A stretch of 64,000 nucleotides of DNA from Flavivirga algicola. Lineage in GTDB: Bacteria > Bacteroidota > Bacteroidia > Flavobacteriales > Flavobacteriaceae. Under the pieces are notes generated by a model, which did no database searches, had not been told where the DNA came from, and saw only the letters and a list, made by a program, of their open reading frames with translations. Position numbers and translations under genes: made by a program. Shown here one piece after another: positions 1 to 10,116 of this stretch (position 1 is its first letter; the number at the start of each line of letters is the position of its first letter). The stretch spans positions 67,001 through 131,000 of the forward strand of contig NZ_JABBHF010000002.1 of NCBI RefSeq assembly GCF_012910715.1, given 5' to 3'.

Positions 1-1
1 T

Positions 2-3000
2 ATGTATGTTGAAACTTCCCTACCTGTCTTTGCGTATCAGGGTGTAGGAGCTACCAACAGCGAAGCCAACCAAGGGCTATTTTTTGTACCACCTTTAAGT
101 TGTGAAGCCAGAGGAAAACTGGACAATATTGCTCATATTGAAAACATTGGAAGTACAAATTACAATGGCGGTATTACTGTTGTTACAAAATCTGGAGCGA
201 CCGTAACCATTAACAACACACCAATAAGCAGCTTTTCGACAAGTGGACCTAATGCTGTTGACGGAAAACCTGATTATGTCACTTACAAGGTTACTGGGCT
301 TTCAGGAGATATCTCAGTAGAAAGTAGCGACGAATTATACTGCGCCTATTTTAATTTTAATGGGGCAGCAACATCTGGAAGTTTTTATTCTGGTTTTCCC
401 TCTGCACCAGAAATTAATTTCGATGCGCAATTTGCTACGTTGGGAAACTGTATTCCCAATATTACTTTAGAAGCTGCCAATACTCAAAATTTTGACAGCT
501 TTGAATGGTGGTTCGATGACGGAACAGGATTTCAGAACTTGTTTATAAGCTCACCTACTTTAACACCAACAGTACCTGGTAAATATAAACTCATTGGAGT
601 AATTACCTGTACACTTGAAAGATTGGAATCGGCCGAAGTCCCGGTAAGTATCTGTCCCGATGATATTGATAACGATGGTATTATTGACAATATTGATATC
701 GATAATGATAATGATGGGATACTTAATTGTACAGAGTCAAGAGGTGATGTTACCATAAACATTGCCAATACAAATCAACCACAACTCATTTTTCAAGATA
801 GTTCTATTGATACGGTCATAACATCATCGACATTTAGCCAAAACAATAGCTCTGGAAATGCAACTAATACAATAACGGGTAACAATACAGGCCGTTTTAC
901 AAGTATTGTTCAACCTGCAGCTAATGCAGAAAGCACCTATTCATTAGTTTATACAGAACCTGTGAATGTAAAATTTATGGAAGATACAGCGATCACCCAT
1001 GTGGAAACCTCTGGTGAATTTTTTATTGCAAAAATTTCACCAGTCAACAAAAATATCACGTTGGTAGATCCTGATAATCGTTTGTTGGTTGATTCCAATT
1101 TTGATGGTGTTTTTGAAACTGGTGTCACTCAAATTTCAGGATCCGAAATTCATTTCAAAATAAACCCTGCTCCTTTAGGTAACACCCATTATCAATTTTT
1201 TGCCAATCAGGTTGATGGATTTTCTTTTATTCATAGATTAACAAACACAACTACAGCCTCTACATTTAACGGTATACTGTCACTCACCTGCTTCAAAAAA
1301 GATACCGATATGGATGGTGTTAAAGATGAATTGGACCTGGATAGTGATAATGACGGACTCCCTGATATTATTGAAAACAGTGGTACGCTAATCACATTAT
1401 CAAATACAGATATAGATACCAATGGATTGGATGATGTTTTTAGTATTAACGACACACCATTGGATTCCGATACTGATGGCATTTACGATTTTTATGATTT
1501 AGATAGTGATAATGATGGAATATACGATTTAATAGAATCTGGACAACTGGGTATTACCCTATCCGATACTAATTTAGATGGAATAGAAGACGGACCAACC
1601 TTTGGAACAAATGGCTGGGCTGATGCTGCCGAAACGGCCCCAGACAGCAACATGGTTGGTTATACGCCTAATGATTCGGATAGTGATTCTGTGCTATCTT
1701 ATATCGATTTAGATAGCGATGGTGATACGTGTAGCGATGTCATCGAAGCTGGGTTTTCGGATGCCAATGGAGACGATTTATTAAGTGATAACCCTATTAC
1801 AACAGGCAATACTGGATTAGTTACCAATGCCAGCGACGGTTATACCATTCCCAATAGTGATTATTTAAATTATGCGCCCATAACCATAACAACACAACCA
1901 TCTGATACCGAAGTTTGCCAATCTGCAAACACCACCATATCTATAGCTACATCTGCCATTGATACGATTCAATGGGAAGTTAGTAGTGACAGTGTCAACT
2001 GGAGTGCGATTACTGACAATTCAGTATATAGCGGTTCTCAAACCTTCAATTTGAATATAACTTCGACTCCGTTATCGTTAGACACTTATCAGTATCGTGC
2101 TTTCCTAAACGTGGCTGGTAATACTTGTGGTACATATTCAGATATTATTGAATTAACCGTACGTCCACTACCTATAATCAATTCACCTGTGACATTAATA
2201 CAATGTGACGATGAAGACCTAACAACACTTGGCTTTAGCCCTTTTAACTTGACGGAAGCTAACAATGAAATTTCTACAAATGCTTCTAACGAAATATTTA
2301 CCTATTTTTTAACTCAGGCAGCTGCCATTTCAGGAGATACTACTAGTCCTGATTATATTGGCAATCCAACTACATTTGTGAATAGAACCGTTAGTTCGGA
2401 TATTGTTTGGGCGCGTGTAGAATCATCTTTTGGGTGCGCCCGTACTTCCGAGATTCAATTAAATGTATCGACCACGGTTATTCCTTCAACCTATCTATTA
2501 ACCTTTAATCAGTGTGATGATTTTTTAGATATTAATGGTCTTGACAATGCAAACAACGACGATAGAGATGGTATTGCAACATTCGACTTTAGTAGTGTAA
2601 CCAGTGCTATTCTAAGCAACATACCACCAGGACAAAACCCTTTACCTCCTCGTTATTTTAGAAATGAAACCGATGCCCTGGCAGAAATCAATGAAATTAC
2701 AAACATTTCAAATTATAGAAATATAGGTTACCCAGGATCGCAATTTATATATGTGAGAGTGGATAGTGATATTGCTAATGACTGCTTAGCCTTGGGGGCA
2801 CATGTTCTGTTAAATGTAGAAGCCTTGCCAACAGCTCATGATATCACCCCTTTTGTTGAATGTGATAATGATACGGACCCGAATAATGGATTCCTTTTTA
2901 ATACAAGCAACCTAGAAACTGACTTGTTAAATGGTCAGAGTTTAACAGATGTTTCAATTGCTTATTACGATAGTTCAGGAAATCAATTAACCGACTATGA

Positions 3001-4189
3001 TAACAATTTAATCTCCAGTCCATTTCCAAGTACATTTCTATCTACCTCACAAACTATTACCGTTCGGATTACCAATAACAATACGGCTGACCCCAATGGC
3101 CCTTGTTATGATGAAACTGACATTGAATTTAGAGTGGATGTTCAACCCATAGCGAACCCGATTTCTCCTCAAATAGTATGCGATGGTGACATAGATGATA
3201 TTGATAATGATGGTGAATACCCTTTTGATACGGCGATATTTAGCAGTACAATTTTAGGCACTCAAACTGGTATGGATATCTATTTTGATTATGTTGATGA
3301 AAATGGCACCTCAATAACAAACAGTACAACCCTTCCAAACCCTCTAATATCAGGAAATCAAACAATCACTGTAGCGGTTATAAACCCTGATAACACCTCT
3401 TGTACGGCAAATACAACTATTGATCTCGTGGTGAACCCTTTACCAGAATTCACCATTAACCCAGAAGAAATTGTATGCACTTCCGATCCAACATTCACTG
3501 TTGTCTTAGACCCTATAGAAGCTGATATTAACGAAATCTTCACTTATGAATGGGTTTATGAAGATGGTGCTATACTTTCTAATGATCCAACATTAACAGT
3601 ATCAAATCCAGGACTTTACTCTATTACTTTGACAAAAACAGATGGTACAGGTTGCTCCAGAACTTTGACGGTTGATGTAAAAGCTTCAGAAAGAGCAAAC
3701 ATTACCCAAGATGCTGTTACTATTGTTGATTTATCAGAAAACAACTCAGTAACCATAGACCCTACCAACCTAGGGCAAGGTAATTATGAATATGCTTTAA
3801 GAGCTGAAGACTCTTCTTTTATAATATATCAGGAAGACCCAGTTTTCAACAATGTAAAAGCTGGGTTTTATACCATTTATGTTCGGGATGCAATTTGTGG
3901 GGTTTCTACATTGCCTATTTCTGTTATAGGACACCCAAAATATTTTACTCCAAATGGCGATAATGTTAATGATTACTGGAAAATTAAAGGGATAAGTTCG
4001 ACCGTTCAGCCCAATAGTGCTGTTTTAATTTATGATCGATACGGAAAATTATTAAAACAGTTAACAGTTCAATCTGATGGTTGGGACGGGACTTTTAATG
4101 GCACACAACTGCCAACAGATGATTATTGGTTTAGAGTTTATCTGCAAGATGGCAGAGAATTTTCGGGACATTTTACTTTAAAACGATAG
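2..4189 (+). CDS. Large T9SS-exported surface protein with type B sorting domain (5' end outside window)
   Basis: This is the C-terminal 1395 residues or more of a very large secreted or surface protein; the frame is open at the window edge, so the first Met is probably not the real start. Asp-rich thrombospondin type 3-like repeats (motif DxDNDG) lie near residues 217-240, 428-450 and 485-510, and are typical calcium-binding spacers. Several Ig/PKD-like repeats follow, each with a conserved Cys-Asp pair. The last 90 residues, starting at YFTPNGDNVNDYW and containing IYDRYGK and GWDGTFNG, match the gliding-motility-type (type B) C-terminal signal of the type IX secretion system, so the protein is expected outside the outer membrane. 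No catalytic domain is visible; an adhesin or matrix role is inference. It ends 27 bp before uvrB. Confidence 0.88.
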   Translation: MYVETSLPVFAYQGVGATNSEANQGLFFVPPLSCEARGKLDNIAHIENIGSTNYNGGITVVTKSGATVTINNTPISSFSTSGPNAVDGKPDYVTYKVTGLSGDISVESSDELYCAYFNFNGAATSGSFYSGFPSAPEINFDAQFATLGNCIPNITLEAANTQNFDSFEWWFDDGTGFQNLFISSPTLTPTVPGKYKLIGVITCTLERLESAEVPVSICPDDIDNDGIIDNIDIDNDNDGILNCTESRGDVTINIANTNQPQLIFQDSSIDTVITSSTFSQNNSSGNATNTITGNNTGRFTSIVQPAANAESTYSLVYTEPVNVKFMEDTAITHVETSGEFFIAKISPVNKNITLVDPDNRLLVDSNFDGVFETGVTQISGSEIHFKINPAPLGNTHYQFFANQVDGFSFIHRLTNTTTASTFNGILSLTCFKKDTDMDGVKDELDLDSDNDGLPDIIENSGTLITLSNTDIDTNGLDDVFSINDTPLDSDTDGIYDFYDLDSDNDGIYDLIESGQLGITLSDTNLDGIEDGPTFGTNGWADAAETAPDSNMVGYTPNDSDSDSVLSYIDLDSDGDTCSDVIEAGFSDANGDDLLSDNPITTGNTGLVTNASDGYTIPNSDYLNYAPITITTQPSDTEVCQSANTTISIATSAIDTIQWEVSSDSVNWSAITDNSVYSGSQTFNLNITSTPLSLDTYQYRAFLNVAGNTCGTYSDIIELTVRPLPIINSPVTLIQCDDEDLTTLGFSPFNLTEANNEISTNASNEIFTYFLTQAAAISGDTTSPDYIGNPTTFVNRTVSSDIVWARVESSFGCARTSEIQLNVSTTVIPSTYLLTFNQCDDFLDINGLDNANNDDRDGIATFDFSSVTSAILSNIPPGQNPLPPRYFRNETDALAEINEITNISNYRNIGYPGSQFIYVRVDSDIANDCLALGAHVLLNVEALPTAHDITPFVECDNDTDPNNGFLFNTSNLETDLLNGQSLTDVSIAYYDSSGNQLTDYDNNLISSPFPSTFLSTSQTITVRITNNNTADPNGPCYDETDIEFRVDVQPIANPISPQIVCDGDIDDIDNDGEYPFDTAIFSSTILGTQTGMDIYFDYVDENGTSITNSTTLPNPLISGNQTITVAVINPDNTSCTANTTIDLVVNPLPEFTINPEEIVCTSDPTFTVVLDPIEADINEIFTYEWVYEDGAILSNDPTLTVSNPGLYSITLTKTDGTGCSRTLTVDVKASERANITQDAVTIVDLSENNSVTIDPTNLGQGNYEYALRAEDSSFIIYQEDPVFNNVKAGFYTIYVRDAICGVSTLPISVIGHPKYFTPNGDNVNDYWKIKGISSTVQPNSAVLIYDRYGKLLKQLTVQSDGWDGTFNGTQLPTDDYWFRVYLQDGREFSGHFTLKR

Positions 4190-4216
4190 CATGTATATTT
4201 TGCTTAATTTTGTAAA

Positions 4217-6220
4217 ATGCAGTTTAAAATTGAATCTGAATTTAGCCCTACAGGCGATCAACCACAAGCCATAAAACAGCTTGTTGACGGTATTACATCT
4301 AATGAAAAATATCAGACATTACTTGGTGTAACAGGGTCTGGAAAGACCTTTACCGTTGCTAATGTTATCGAAGAAGTACAACGCCCAACTCTGGTTCTGG
4401 CACATAACAAAACACTGGCAGCCCAATTATACTCGGAGTTTAAACAGTTTTTCCCTAATAATGCTGTCGAGTATTTTGTTTCTTATTATGATTACTATCA
4501 GCCAGAAGCTTACATTCCTGTTTCTGGTGTATACATAGAAAAAGACTTATCCATTAACGAAGAAATTGAGAAGATGCGCTTAAGTGCCACATCTTCCCTA
4601 CTTTCTGGTCGTCGGGATGTGCTCGTGATTGCATCAGTTTCATGTATTTATGGTATTGGAAACCCTATTGAATTTCAAAAAAATGTGGTGGCTCTAAAAC
4701 GAGATCAAGTCATTTCCAGAACAAAATTATTACATCAATTAGTACAGAGTTTATATTCCAGAACAGAAGCCGATTTCAAACACGGAAACTTTAGAATAAA
4801 AGGTGATACGGTAGACATTTTCCCTAGTTATGCCGATGACGCCTTTAGAGTTCACTTTTTCGGAGATGAAATTGAAGATATTGAATCATTCAATGTTCAA
4901 ACCAACGAGGTTATTGAAAAGTATGATCAGCTCACTATTTATCCTGCCAATATGTTTGTAACCTCTCCCGATGTATTACAAAATGCTATCAAGGATATCC
5001 AAGAGGATTTGGTAAAGCAGCATGATTATTTTAAAGAAATTGGCAAGCATTTAGAAGCTAAGCGACTTAAAGAACGTACCGAATTTGATTTAGAAATGAT
5101 TCGAGAACTGGGCTATTGTTCGGGTATTGAAAACTATTCGCGTTATCTGGACGGAAGGATGCCAGGCACCCGCCCTTTCTGCTTATTAGATTATTTTCCA
5201 GATGATTATTTAATGGTTGTAGATGAAAGTCATGTAACCATTTCCCAAGTACATGCCATGTATGGTGGTGATAGAAGCAGAAAAGAGAATCTGGTTGAAT
5301 ACGGCTTTAGACTGCCAGCTGCCATGGATAATCGCCCATTAAAATTTGAAGAATTTGAAGCCATTCAAAATCAAGTGATTTATGTAAGTGCCACACCAGC
5401 AGATTATGAGCTTCAAAAAACAGATGGTATTTATATTGAGCAGGTAATTCGCCCAACGGGCTTATTAGATCCTATTATTGAAGTGCGGCCAAGTTTAAAT
5501 CAAATTGATGATTTAATTGAGGAAATACAACAACGCGTTGAAAAAGATGAGCGTACTTTGGTTACCACACTTACTAAACGAATGGCGGAGGAATTAACCA
5601 AATATTTAGACAGGATACAGGTACGATGTCGTTATATTCATAGCGATGTTGATACATTGGAACGTGTTGAAATCATGCAGGATTTGCGCAAGGGATTATT
5701 TGATGTTTTGGTTGGTGTAAACCTTTTAAGAGAAGGTCTGGATTTACCTGAAGTCTCCCTTGTTGCTATTTTAGATGCCGATAAAGAAGGTTTTTTACGT
5801 TCAACACGTTCACTAACACAAACTGTAGGTAGAGCTGCAAGAAATTTGAATGGTAAAGCCATTATGTACGCCGACAAAATAACCAATAGTATGCAAAAAA
5901 CTATTGATGAAACTAATTACAGGCGTAAAAAACAAATTGCCTACAATACAAAAAACAATATAACCCCCAAAGCACTCAATAAAAACTTGGATAATGCTTT
6001 ATCTAAAAACTCAGTTAGCACCTATAGTTATGAATTAGAAGCTTTAAAAGCAGCAGAACCTGAAAGCGAATATTTAACAAAACCAGAATTAGAAAAGAAA
6101 ATTCGGGAAAAACGTAAGTTAATGGAAGAAGCTGCTAAGTCCTTAGATTTTCTTGTTGCAGCAAAATTACGTGACGAAATTAAAAGTTATCAGGATAAAC
6201 TAGAAAAGCTAAAAGTTTAA
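4217..6220 (+). CDS. uvrB: Excinuclease ABC subunit B (UvrB)
   Basis: UvrB is the damage-verifying helicase-like subunit of nucleotide excision repair, working with UvrA and UvrC in the cytoplasm. The 667-residue length is normal for the family. Seen in order: Walker A GVTGSGKT near residue 39, the beta-hairpin region with YYDYYQPEAYIP near residue 95, the DEAD-like motif VVDESH near residue 335, helicase motifs V and VI (VGVNLLREGLDLPEV and QTVGRAARN) around residues 500-545, and a C-terminal UVR motif (residues 625-660) that contacts UvrC. The ATG follows the T9SS gene by 27 bp. A perfect 32-bp palindrome overlaps the stop codon. Confidence 0.98.
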   Translation: MQFKIESEFSPTGDQPQAIKQLVDGITSNEKYQTLLGVTGSGKTFTVANVIEEVQRPTLVLAHNKTLAAQLYSEFKQFFPNNAVEYFVSYYDYYQPEAYIPVSGVYIEKDLSINEEIEKMRLSATSSLLSGRRDVLVIASVSCIYGIGNPIEFQKNVVALKRDQVISRTKLLHQLVQSLYSRTEADFKHGNFRIKGDTVDIFPSYADDAFRVHFFGDEIEDIESFNVQTNEVIEKYDQLTIYPANMFVTSPDVLQNAIKDIQEDLVKQHDYFKEIGKHLEAKRLKERTEFDLEMIRELGYCSGIENYSRYLDGRMPGTRPFCLLDYFPDDYLMVVDESHVTISQVHAMYGGDRSRKENLVEYGFRLPAAMDNRPLKFEEFEAIQNQVIYVSATPADYELQKTDGIYIEQVIRPTGLLDPIIEVRPSLNQIDDLIEEIQQRVEKDERTLVTTLTKRMAEELTKYLDRIQVRCRYIHSDVDTLERVEIMQDLRKGLFDVLVGVNLLREGLDLPEVSLVAILDADKEGFLRSTRSLTQTVGRAARNLNGKAIMYADKITNSMQKTIDETNYRRKKQIAYNTKNNITPKALNKNLDNALSKNSVSTYSYELEALKAAEPESEYLTKPELEKKIREKRKLMEEAAKSLDFLVAAKLRDEIKSYQDKLEKLKV

Positions 6221-6234
6221 ACTTTTAGCTTTTC
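6203..6234 (+). terminator. Perfect 32-bp palindrome across the uvrB stop codon
   Basis: Two 16-base arms (GAAAAGCTAAAAGTTT and its exact complement) abut with no spacer, and the uvrB TAA lies in the centre. As RNA it would fold into a strong hairpin. There is no U-tract beyond a short TTTTC, so it may act as a weak terminator or as a 3' end stabiliser, on either strand. Confidence 0.55.
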
Positions 6235-6289
6235 CAGAGCCCTCTTTACGAGGGAACAACACATTCAATAAATACTTAGCAGATTATTA

Positions 6290-6697
6290 TTAATTGTATT
6301 GTGTTTTAAATATATCAATCAACACATCTGGTGGTACAATTTTGTTTGGAAAACTTTCCATTAAATACAGTACCTTTGTAATGGACTCATGGCTTAGCCC
6401 CATACGTAAACCGAAATTATATAACTTTATAGCACCAGAAGGATTACCTTCATTTTCTTGGTCAATATTCATTAATAATACCAATCTATGAAACTGTACA
6501 ATCCGCTCGCTATGCGATTTCAAATGCGTATAAGTAACAGGATGATCTATTAAATATTCAAAATCTTCTCGTGTGATATCGAGTTGTTTTGCAACACCTA
6601 ATAAAAAGTTATACTCTATATCTTTTATGTCTTTATCATATTTTGCAAATGCAATCATTTCGGACAAAAGACTTAATTTTTCTACTCTATTAATCAT
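6290..6697 (-). CDS. TerB-like helical protein
   Basis: A 135-residue, all-helical soluble protein with no signal peptide. The N-terminal part (LSLLSEMIAFAKYDKDIKDIEYNFLLGVAKQLDITREDFEYLI) has the pattern of the TerB/DjlA-like fold: a helix with an acidic turn, then an EF-hand-like spacing of hydrophobic residues. Homologues are often named TerB family tellurite resistance protein, but there is no evidence here for a role in tellurite resistance. It is convergent with uvrB. Its cellular role is unknown. Confidence 0.6.
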   Translation of the reverse strand: MINRVEKLSLLSEMIAFAKYDKDIKDIEYNFLLGVAKQLDITREDFEYLIDHPVTYTHLKSHSERIVQFHRLVLLMNIDQENEGNPSGAIKLYNFGLRMGLSHESITKVLYLMESFPNKIVPPDVLIDIFKTQYN

Positions 6698-7066
6698 TAT
6701 TTCGGGGATTAATTAATTATAGTATAAAGGTACACACAACAGTAATTTAATAATCGTGTATATAATGTAACTTATCGAAAAACGGTAGGTATTTGGTCGT
6801 AAGTTTTATTTATTTCATCAATAACCACCTTTTATTCATCTAATAAAATTGCATTTCGTCATTTTTAAAAATTATTTTTGCATAAAAAAATATTTCACAA
6901 AATACTGACATACAGCAAATTACACATAAAAAACTTATCTTTAAAGTGAGCATTTAATAATCAATATTTAAGGTATCTTTGTTAAAACCAAGAAAACGCT
7001 GGGATGACATATCCTTTTGAATTAATTGAATGATTTTAAGAATTAAAAGACATATAAATTAATCTT
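6698..7066. other. Intergenic region holding promoters of the DUF1456 gene
   Basis: AT-rich region between the divergent TerB-like and DUF1456 genes. It holds one full Bacteroidetes promoter (6849-6880) and a second TAnnTTTG box (TATCTTTG, 6974-6981). The first would give a leader of about 180 nt. I see no ORF of interest and no strong hairpin. Confidence 0.6.
6849..6880 (+). promoter_or_regulatory. Bacteroidetes sigma-A-type promoter
   Basis: TTG at 6849-6851, a 21-base spacer, and TATTTTTG at 6873-6880. This matches the known Bacteroidetes consensus TTG-N17-23-TAnnTTTG. It points toward the DUF1456 gene. Confidence 0.6.
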
Positions 7067-7372
7067 ATGACAAATAATGATATTTTAAAAAAATTACGAG
7101 TTGCTTTAAAACTTCGCGACGATGATATAGTAAAAATTTTAAGTCTAGTTGATTTCAGAATATCCAAAAGTGAATTAGGTGCATTTTTTAGAAGAGAAGA
7201 CCATCCTAAATATATGGAATGTGGGGATCAAATTTTACGTAATTTTTTAAATGGACTTGTCATTCATTTAAGAGGTCCAATGCCTGAAAAAAAATCGAAA
7301 GTAATTTCTAAAAAGTCTAAAACTGACAAAAACTTCAGTACATCCAAACCACAAAAAAAGAGCAACAATTAA
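7067..7372 (+). CDS. DUF1456 (YehS-like) family protein
   Basis: A 101-residue protein. The first 75 residues (MTNNDILKKLRVAL, then SKSELGAFFRREDHPKYMECGDQ, then LRNFLNGLVIHLRG) follow the DUF1456 pattern, which in E. coli YehS occurs as two tandem copies; here there is about one copy followed by a Lys/Ser-rich basic tail. The tail could bind nucleic acid, but that is inference. The function of the family is not established. The stop codon lies in the loop of the downstream terminator, and two promoter-like boxes precede the gene. Confidence 0.78.
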   Translation: MTNNDILKKLRVALKLRDDDIVKILSLVDFRISKSELGAFFRREDHPKYMECGDQILRNFLNGLVIHLRGPMPEKKSKVISKKSKTDKNFSTSKPQKKSNN

Positions 7373-7386
7373 TGTTGCTCTTTTGT
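7354..7386. terminator. Bidirectional terminator between the DUF1456 gene and sucC
   Basis: Stem GAGCAACA (7360-7367) with TGTTGCTC (7373-7380), extended by A-runs facing T-runs on both sides. It can therefore end transcription of the plus-strand DUF1456 gene and of the convergent minus-strand sucC. Confidence 0.85.
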
Positions 7387-7431
7387 TTTACATAAACTCT
7401 TTGACTCGCTTAGAGTTCTTAATCTAAGAAA

Positions 7432-8622
7432 TTAAGCCAATACTTGCTGTACTTTATCTGCTGCTTCCTGGAATTCAGTAGCACTCATAACATCCAAACC
7501 AGAATTATCTATCAATTCTTTAGCAATATCAGCATTAGTTCCTTGCAGACGTACTATAATAGGTACATTTATAGTTCCCATATTTTTATAAGCATCAATA
7601 ACACCCTGTGCAACACGGTCGCAGCGCACAATACCTCCAAAGATGTTTATTAAAATAGCTTTTACCGCTGGATCTTTTAATATAATTTTAAAAGCAGCTT
7701 CAACACGAGCCGCATCTGCGGTACCACCTACATCTAAAAAGTTAGCTGGCTCTCCTCCTGCTTGTTTAATTAAATCCATGGTAGCCATAGCCAATCCAGC
7801 TCCATTTACCATACAACCAACATTTCCATCTAAATCGACATAGTTTAAACCAAGCTCTCCTGCTTCAACTTCAATAGCACTTTCTTCACGTACATCACGC
7901 AAATCAATATAATTTTTATGTCTATAAAGTGCATTATCATCAATAGTTACCTTAGCATCTACAGCCATTATCTTATTATCACTTGTTTTTAAAACAGGAT
8001 TAATCTCAAATAATGAAGAATCCGATTTTACATAAGCTGTATATAAAGCGGTAACAAATTTTGTCATTTCTTTAAATGCCAAACCAGATAAACCAAGGTT
8101 AAAAGCTACACGTCTAGCTTGAAATGGTAACAAACCAACGGCAGGATCAATCTCTTCAGTAAAAATCAAATCTGGAGTTTCTTCTGCTACAGTTTCAATA
8201 TCCATACCTCCCTCAGTAGAATACATGATCATGTTACGTCCTGTAGCCCTGTTTAGCAATACAGATACATAAAACTCATCGGTTTCGCTTTCTCCAGGGT
8301 AATAAACATCCTCGGCTACTAAAACTTGATGCACTTTTTTACCTTCCGCAGATGTTTGAGGCGTAATCAAATTCATTCCAATAATTTGTCCTGCTATTTC
8401 TTCTACCTCTTGTAAGTTTTTTGCTAGCTTTACACCGCCGCCTTTACCACGTCCTCCCGCATGAACTTGCGCTTTAATAACATGCCAGCTCGTTCCAGTT
8501 TCGTTTGTTAATTGTTTTGCAGCTGCCACTGCTTCATTAGCATTTTGGGCTACTATACCTCGTTGTATACGTACCCCGAAGCTACTTAATATTTCTTTAC
8601 CTTGATATTCGTGTAAGTTCAT
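7432..8622 (-). CDS. sucC: Succinyl-CoA synthetase (ADP-forming) beta subunit
   Basis: SucC joins with the alpha subunit SucD to interconvert succinyl-CoA and succinate with nucleotide phosphorylation in the TCA cycle. The start chosen is the ATG of MNLHEYQGKEIL, the near-invariant N-terminus of the family; the longer open frame adds 15 unsupported residues. An ATP-grasp domain comes first, including KAQVHAGGRGKGGGVK near residue 46, followed by the CoA-ligase-type C-terminal domain (NIFGGIVRCD near residue 320). The 396-residue length is normal. sucD is not adjacent, which is common in Bacteroidetes. A TAnnTTTG box lies upstream on the minus strand (8649-8656). Confidence 0.97.
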   Translation of the reverse strand: MNLHEYQGKEILSSFGVRIQRGIVAQNANEAVAAAKQLTNETGTSWHVIKAQVHAGGRGKGGGVKLAKNLQEVEEIAGQIIGMNLITPQTSAEGKKVHQVLVAEDVYYPGESETDEFYVSVLLNRATGRNMIMYSTEGGMDIETVAEETPDLIFTEEIDPAVGLLPFQARRVAFNLGLSGLAFKEMTKFVTALYTAYVKSDSSLFEINPVLKTSDNKIMAVDAKVTIDDNALYRHKNYIDLRDVREESAIEVEAGELGLNYVDLDGNVGCMVNGAGLAMATMDLIKQAGGEPANFLDVGGTADAARVEAAFKIILKDPAVKAILINIFGGIVRCDRVAQGVIDAYKNMGTINVPIIVRLQGTNADIAKELIDNSGLDVMSATEFQEAADKVQQVLA

Positions 8623-8797
8623 AATTCGCGTAATCGTTTTAAGAAAAGCAAATGTAAATAATCGCAATTACTTACCCTAAATTTAATTACGAAAACTTAC
8701 CAACATTCATATAGCAAAATTCAATTGTTAAATAATTAACATGTTGTTTAATTTGTACAATTTTTTAATTATTTATTTTTTATTTATTCGAATAAAA

Positions 8798-8805
8798 TAT
8801 CTTTG
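8798..8805 (+). promoter_or_regulatory. -7 element TATCTTTG upstream of the decarboxylase gene
   Basis: Exact TAnnTTTG match 17 bases before the chosen ATG at 8823. No TTG at the expected -33 spacing was found. A short leader like this is common in Flavobacteria. Confidence 0.5.
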
Positions 8806-8822
8806 AAAAAAATTTGAAAATT

Positions 8823-10058
8823 ATGTTAGAAAGTCAATTGCTGAAAATTGCACAAGATTTTGGGAGCCCCGTTTATGTATATGATGCTGAAAAAATTGAA
8901 AATCAATATAAAAGGCTTACTGGTGCCTTTAAAAATGTTAAAAAACTTAAAATTAACTATGCAGTTAAGGCATTATCTAATATATCTATATTAAAGCTTT
9001 TAAATTCACTAGGGTCTGGTATAGATACCGTATCTATTCAAGAAGTACAACTAGGTTTGGCTGCTGGTTTTTTACCTGAGCAAATTATTTTTACGCCCAA
9101 TGGTGTGTCTCTAGCTGAAATTGAAGAGGCTGCTAAATTGGGAGTAAAAATCAATATAGACAACCTTTCAATATTAGAACAGTTTGGAACCAAACATCCA
9201 AAAACACCCGTATGTATTCGTATTAACCCACATGTTATGGCAGGTGGTAATAGTAATATTTCTGTTGGACATATCGATTCAAAGTTTGGAATTTCCATCC
9301 ATCAAATACCACATATATTACGTATAGTAGAAAATACTAAAATGACTATTAATGGTATTCATATGCACACTGGTAGCGATATCTTAGATATTGAAGTCTT
9401 TTTATATGCTAGTGAAATATTATTTGAAACTGCTAAACAATTCCAAAATTTAGATTTTATTGATTTTGGCTCTGGTTTTAAAGTACCCTACAAGCAAGGT
9501 GATATTGAGACCAATATTGAAGAATTAGGAAAAAAACTATCGGCTAGGTTCAACGAATTTTGCAAAAATTACGGAAAAGAACTAACACTGGCTTTTGAAC
9601 CTGGTAAGTTTTTGGTAAGTGAATCTGGAAGCTTTTTAACTAAAGTGAATGCTGTAAAACAAACAACATCTACTGTTTTTGCACAGGTAGATTCTGGTTT
9701 TAATCATCTTATTAGACCCATGTTTTATGGATCTCATCACGATATTGTAAATATATCCAACCCTAAAGGTCGTGAACGTTTTTACACGGTTGTAGGTTAT
9801 ATTTGTGAAACTGACACCTTTGGAAACAACCGTCGGATTAATGAAATAAACGAAGGCGATGTTTTATGTTTTAAAAATGCTGGCGCTTATTGTTTCTCAA
9901 TGGCTAGTAATTATAATTCCAGATATCGCCCTGCCGAAGTTTTATGGTATAATAACAAAGCGCATTTAATTAGAAAAAGGGAAACTTTTGAGGATATTAC
10001 TAAAAATCAAATTGAAGTAGATTTTTCTCAAAAAAAAGAAAAAGTGCTAGCTAAATAA
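8823..10058 (+). CDS. lysA: Diaminopimelate decarboxylase (LysA-like, PLP enzyme)
   Basis: Fold type III PLP-dependent decarboxylase, expected to convert meso-diaminopimelate to L-lysine. The ATG at 8823 (MLESQLLKIAQDFGSPVYVYDAE) is preferred to a TTG nine bases upstream. Seen: PLP lysine region INYAVKALSN near residue 45, HMHTGSDI near residue 180, the glycine-rich phosphate-binding FGSGFKVPY, EPGKFLV near residue 260, and CFKNAGAYCFSMASNYN near the C-terminus. At 411 residues the length suits LysA. Ornithine or carboxynorspermidine decarboxylases share the fold, so substrate is inferred. It stands alone, with its own terminator. Confidence 0.88.
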   Translation: MLESQLLKIAQDFGSPVYVYDAEKIENQYKRLTGAFKNVKKLKINYAVKALSNISILKLLNSLGSGIDTVSIQEVQLGLAAGFLPEQIIFTPNGVSLAEIEEAAKLGVKINIDNLSILEQFGTKHPKTPVCIRINPHVMAGGNSNISVGHIDSKFGISIHQIPHILRIVENTKMTINGIHMHTGSDILDIEVFLYASEILFETAKQFQNLDFIDFGSGFKVPYKQGDIETNIEELGKKLSARFNEFCKNYGKELTLAFEPGKFLVSESGSFLTKVNAVKQTTSTVFAQVDSGFNHLIRPMFYGSHHDIVNISNPKGRERFYTVVGYICETDTFGNNRRINEINEGDVLCFKNAGAYCFSMASNYNSRYRPAEVLWYNNKAHLIRKRETFEDITKNQIEVDFSQKKEKVLAK

Positions 10059-10081
10059 TAGCTTAGGATTAAGAACCAAAT

Positions 10082-10116
10082 AAAATGTCCAATATATAAC
10101 TATATTGGACATTTTT
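10082..10116 (+). terminator. Terminator after lysA
   Basis: Stem AAAATGTCCAATATA paired with TATATTGGACATTTT, four-base loop, followed by a short T-run. It sits 24 bp after the lysA stop. Confidence 0.85.
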
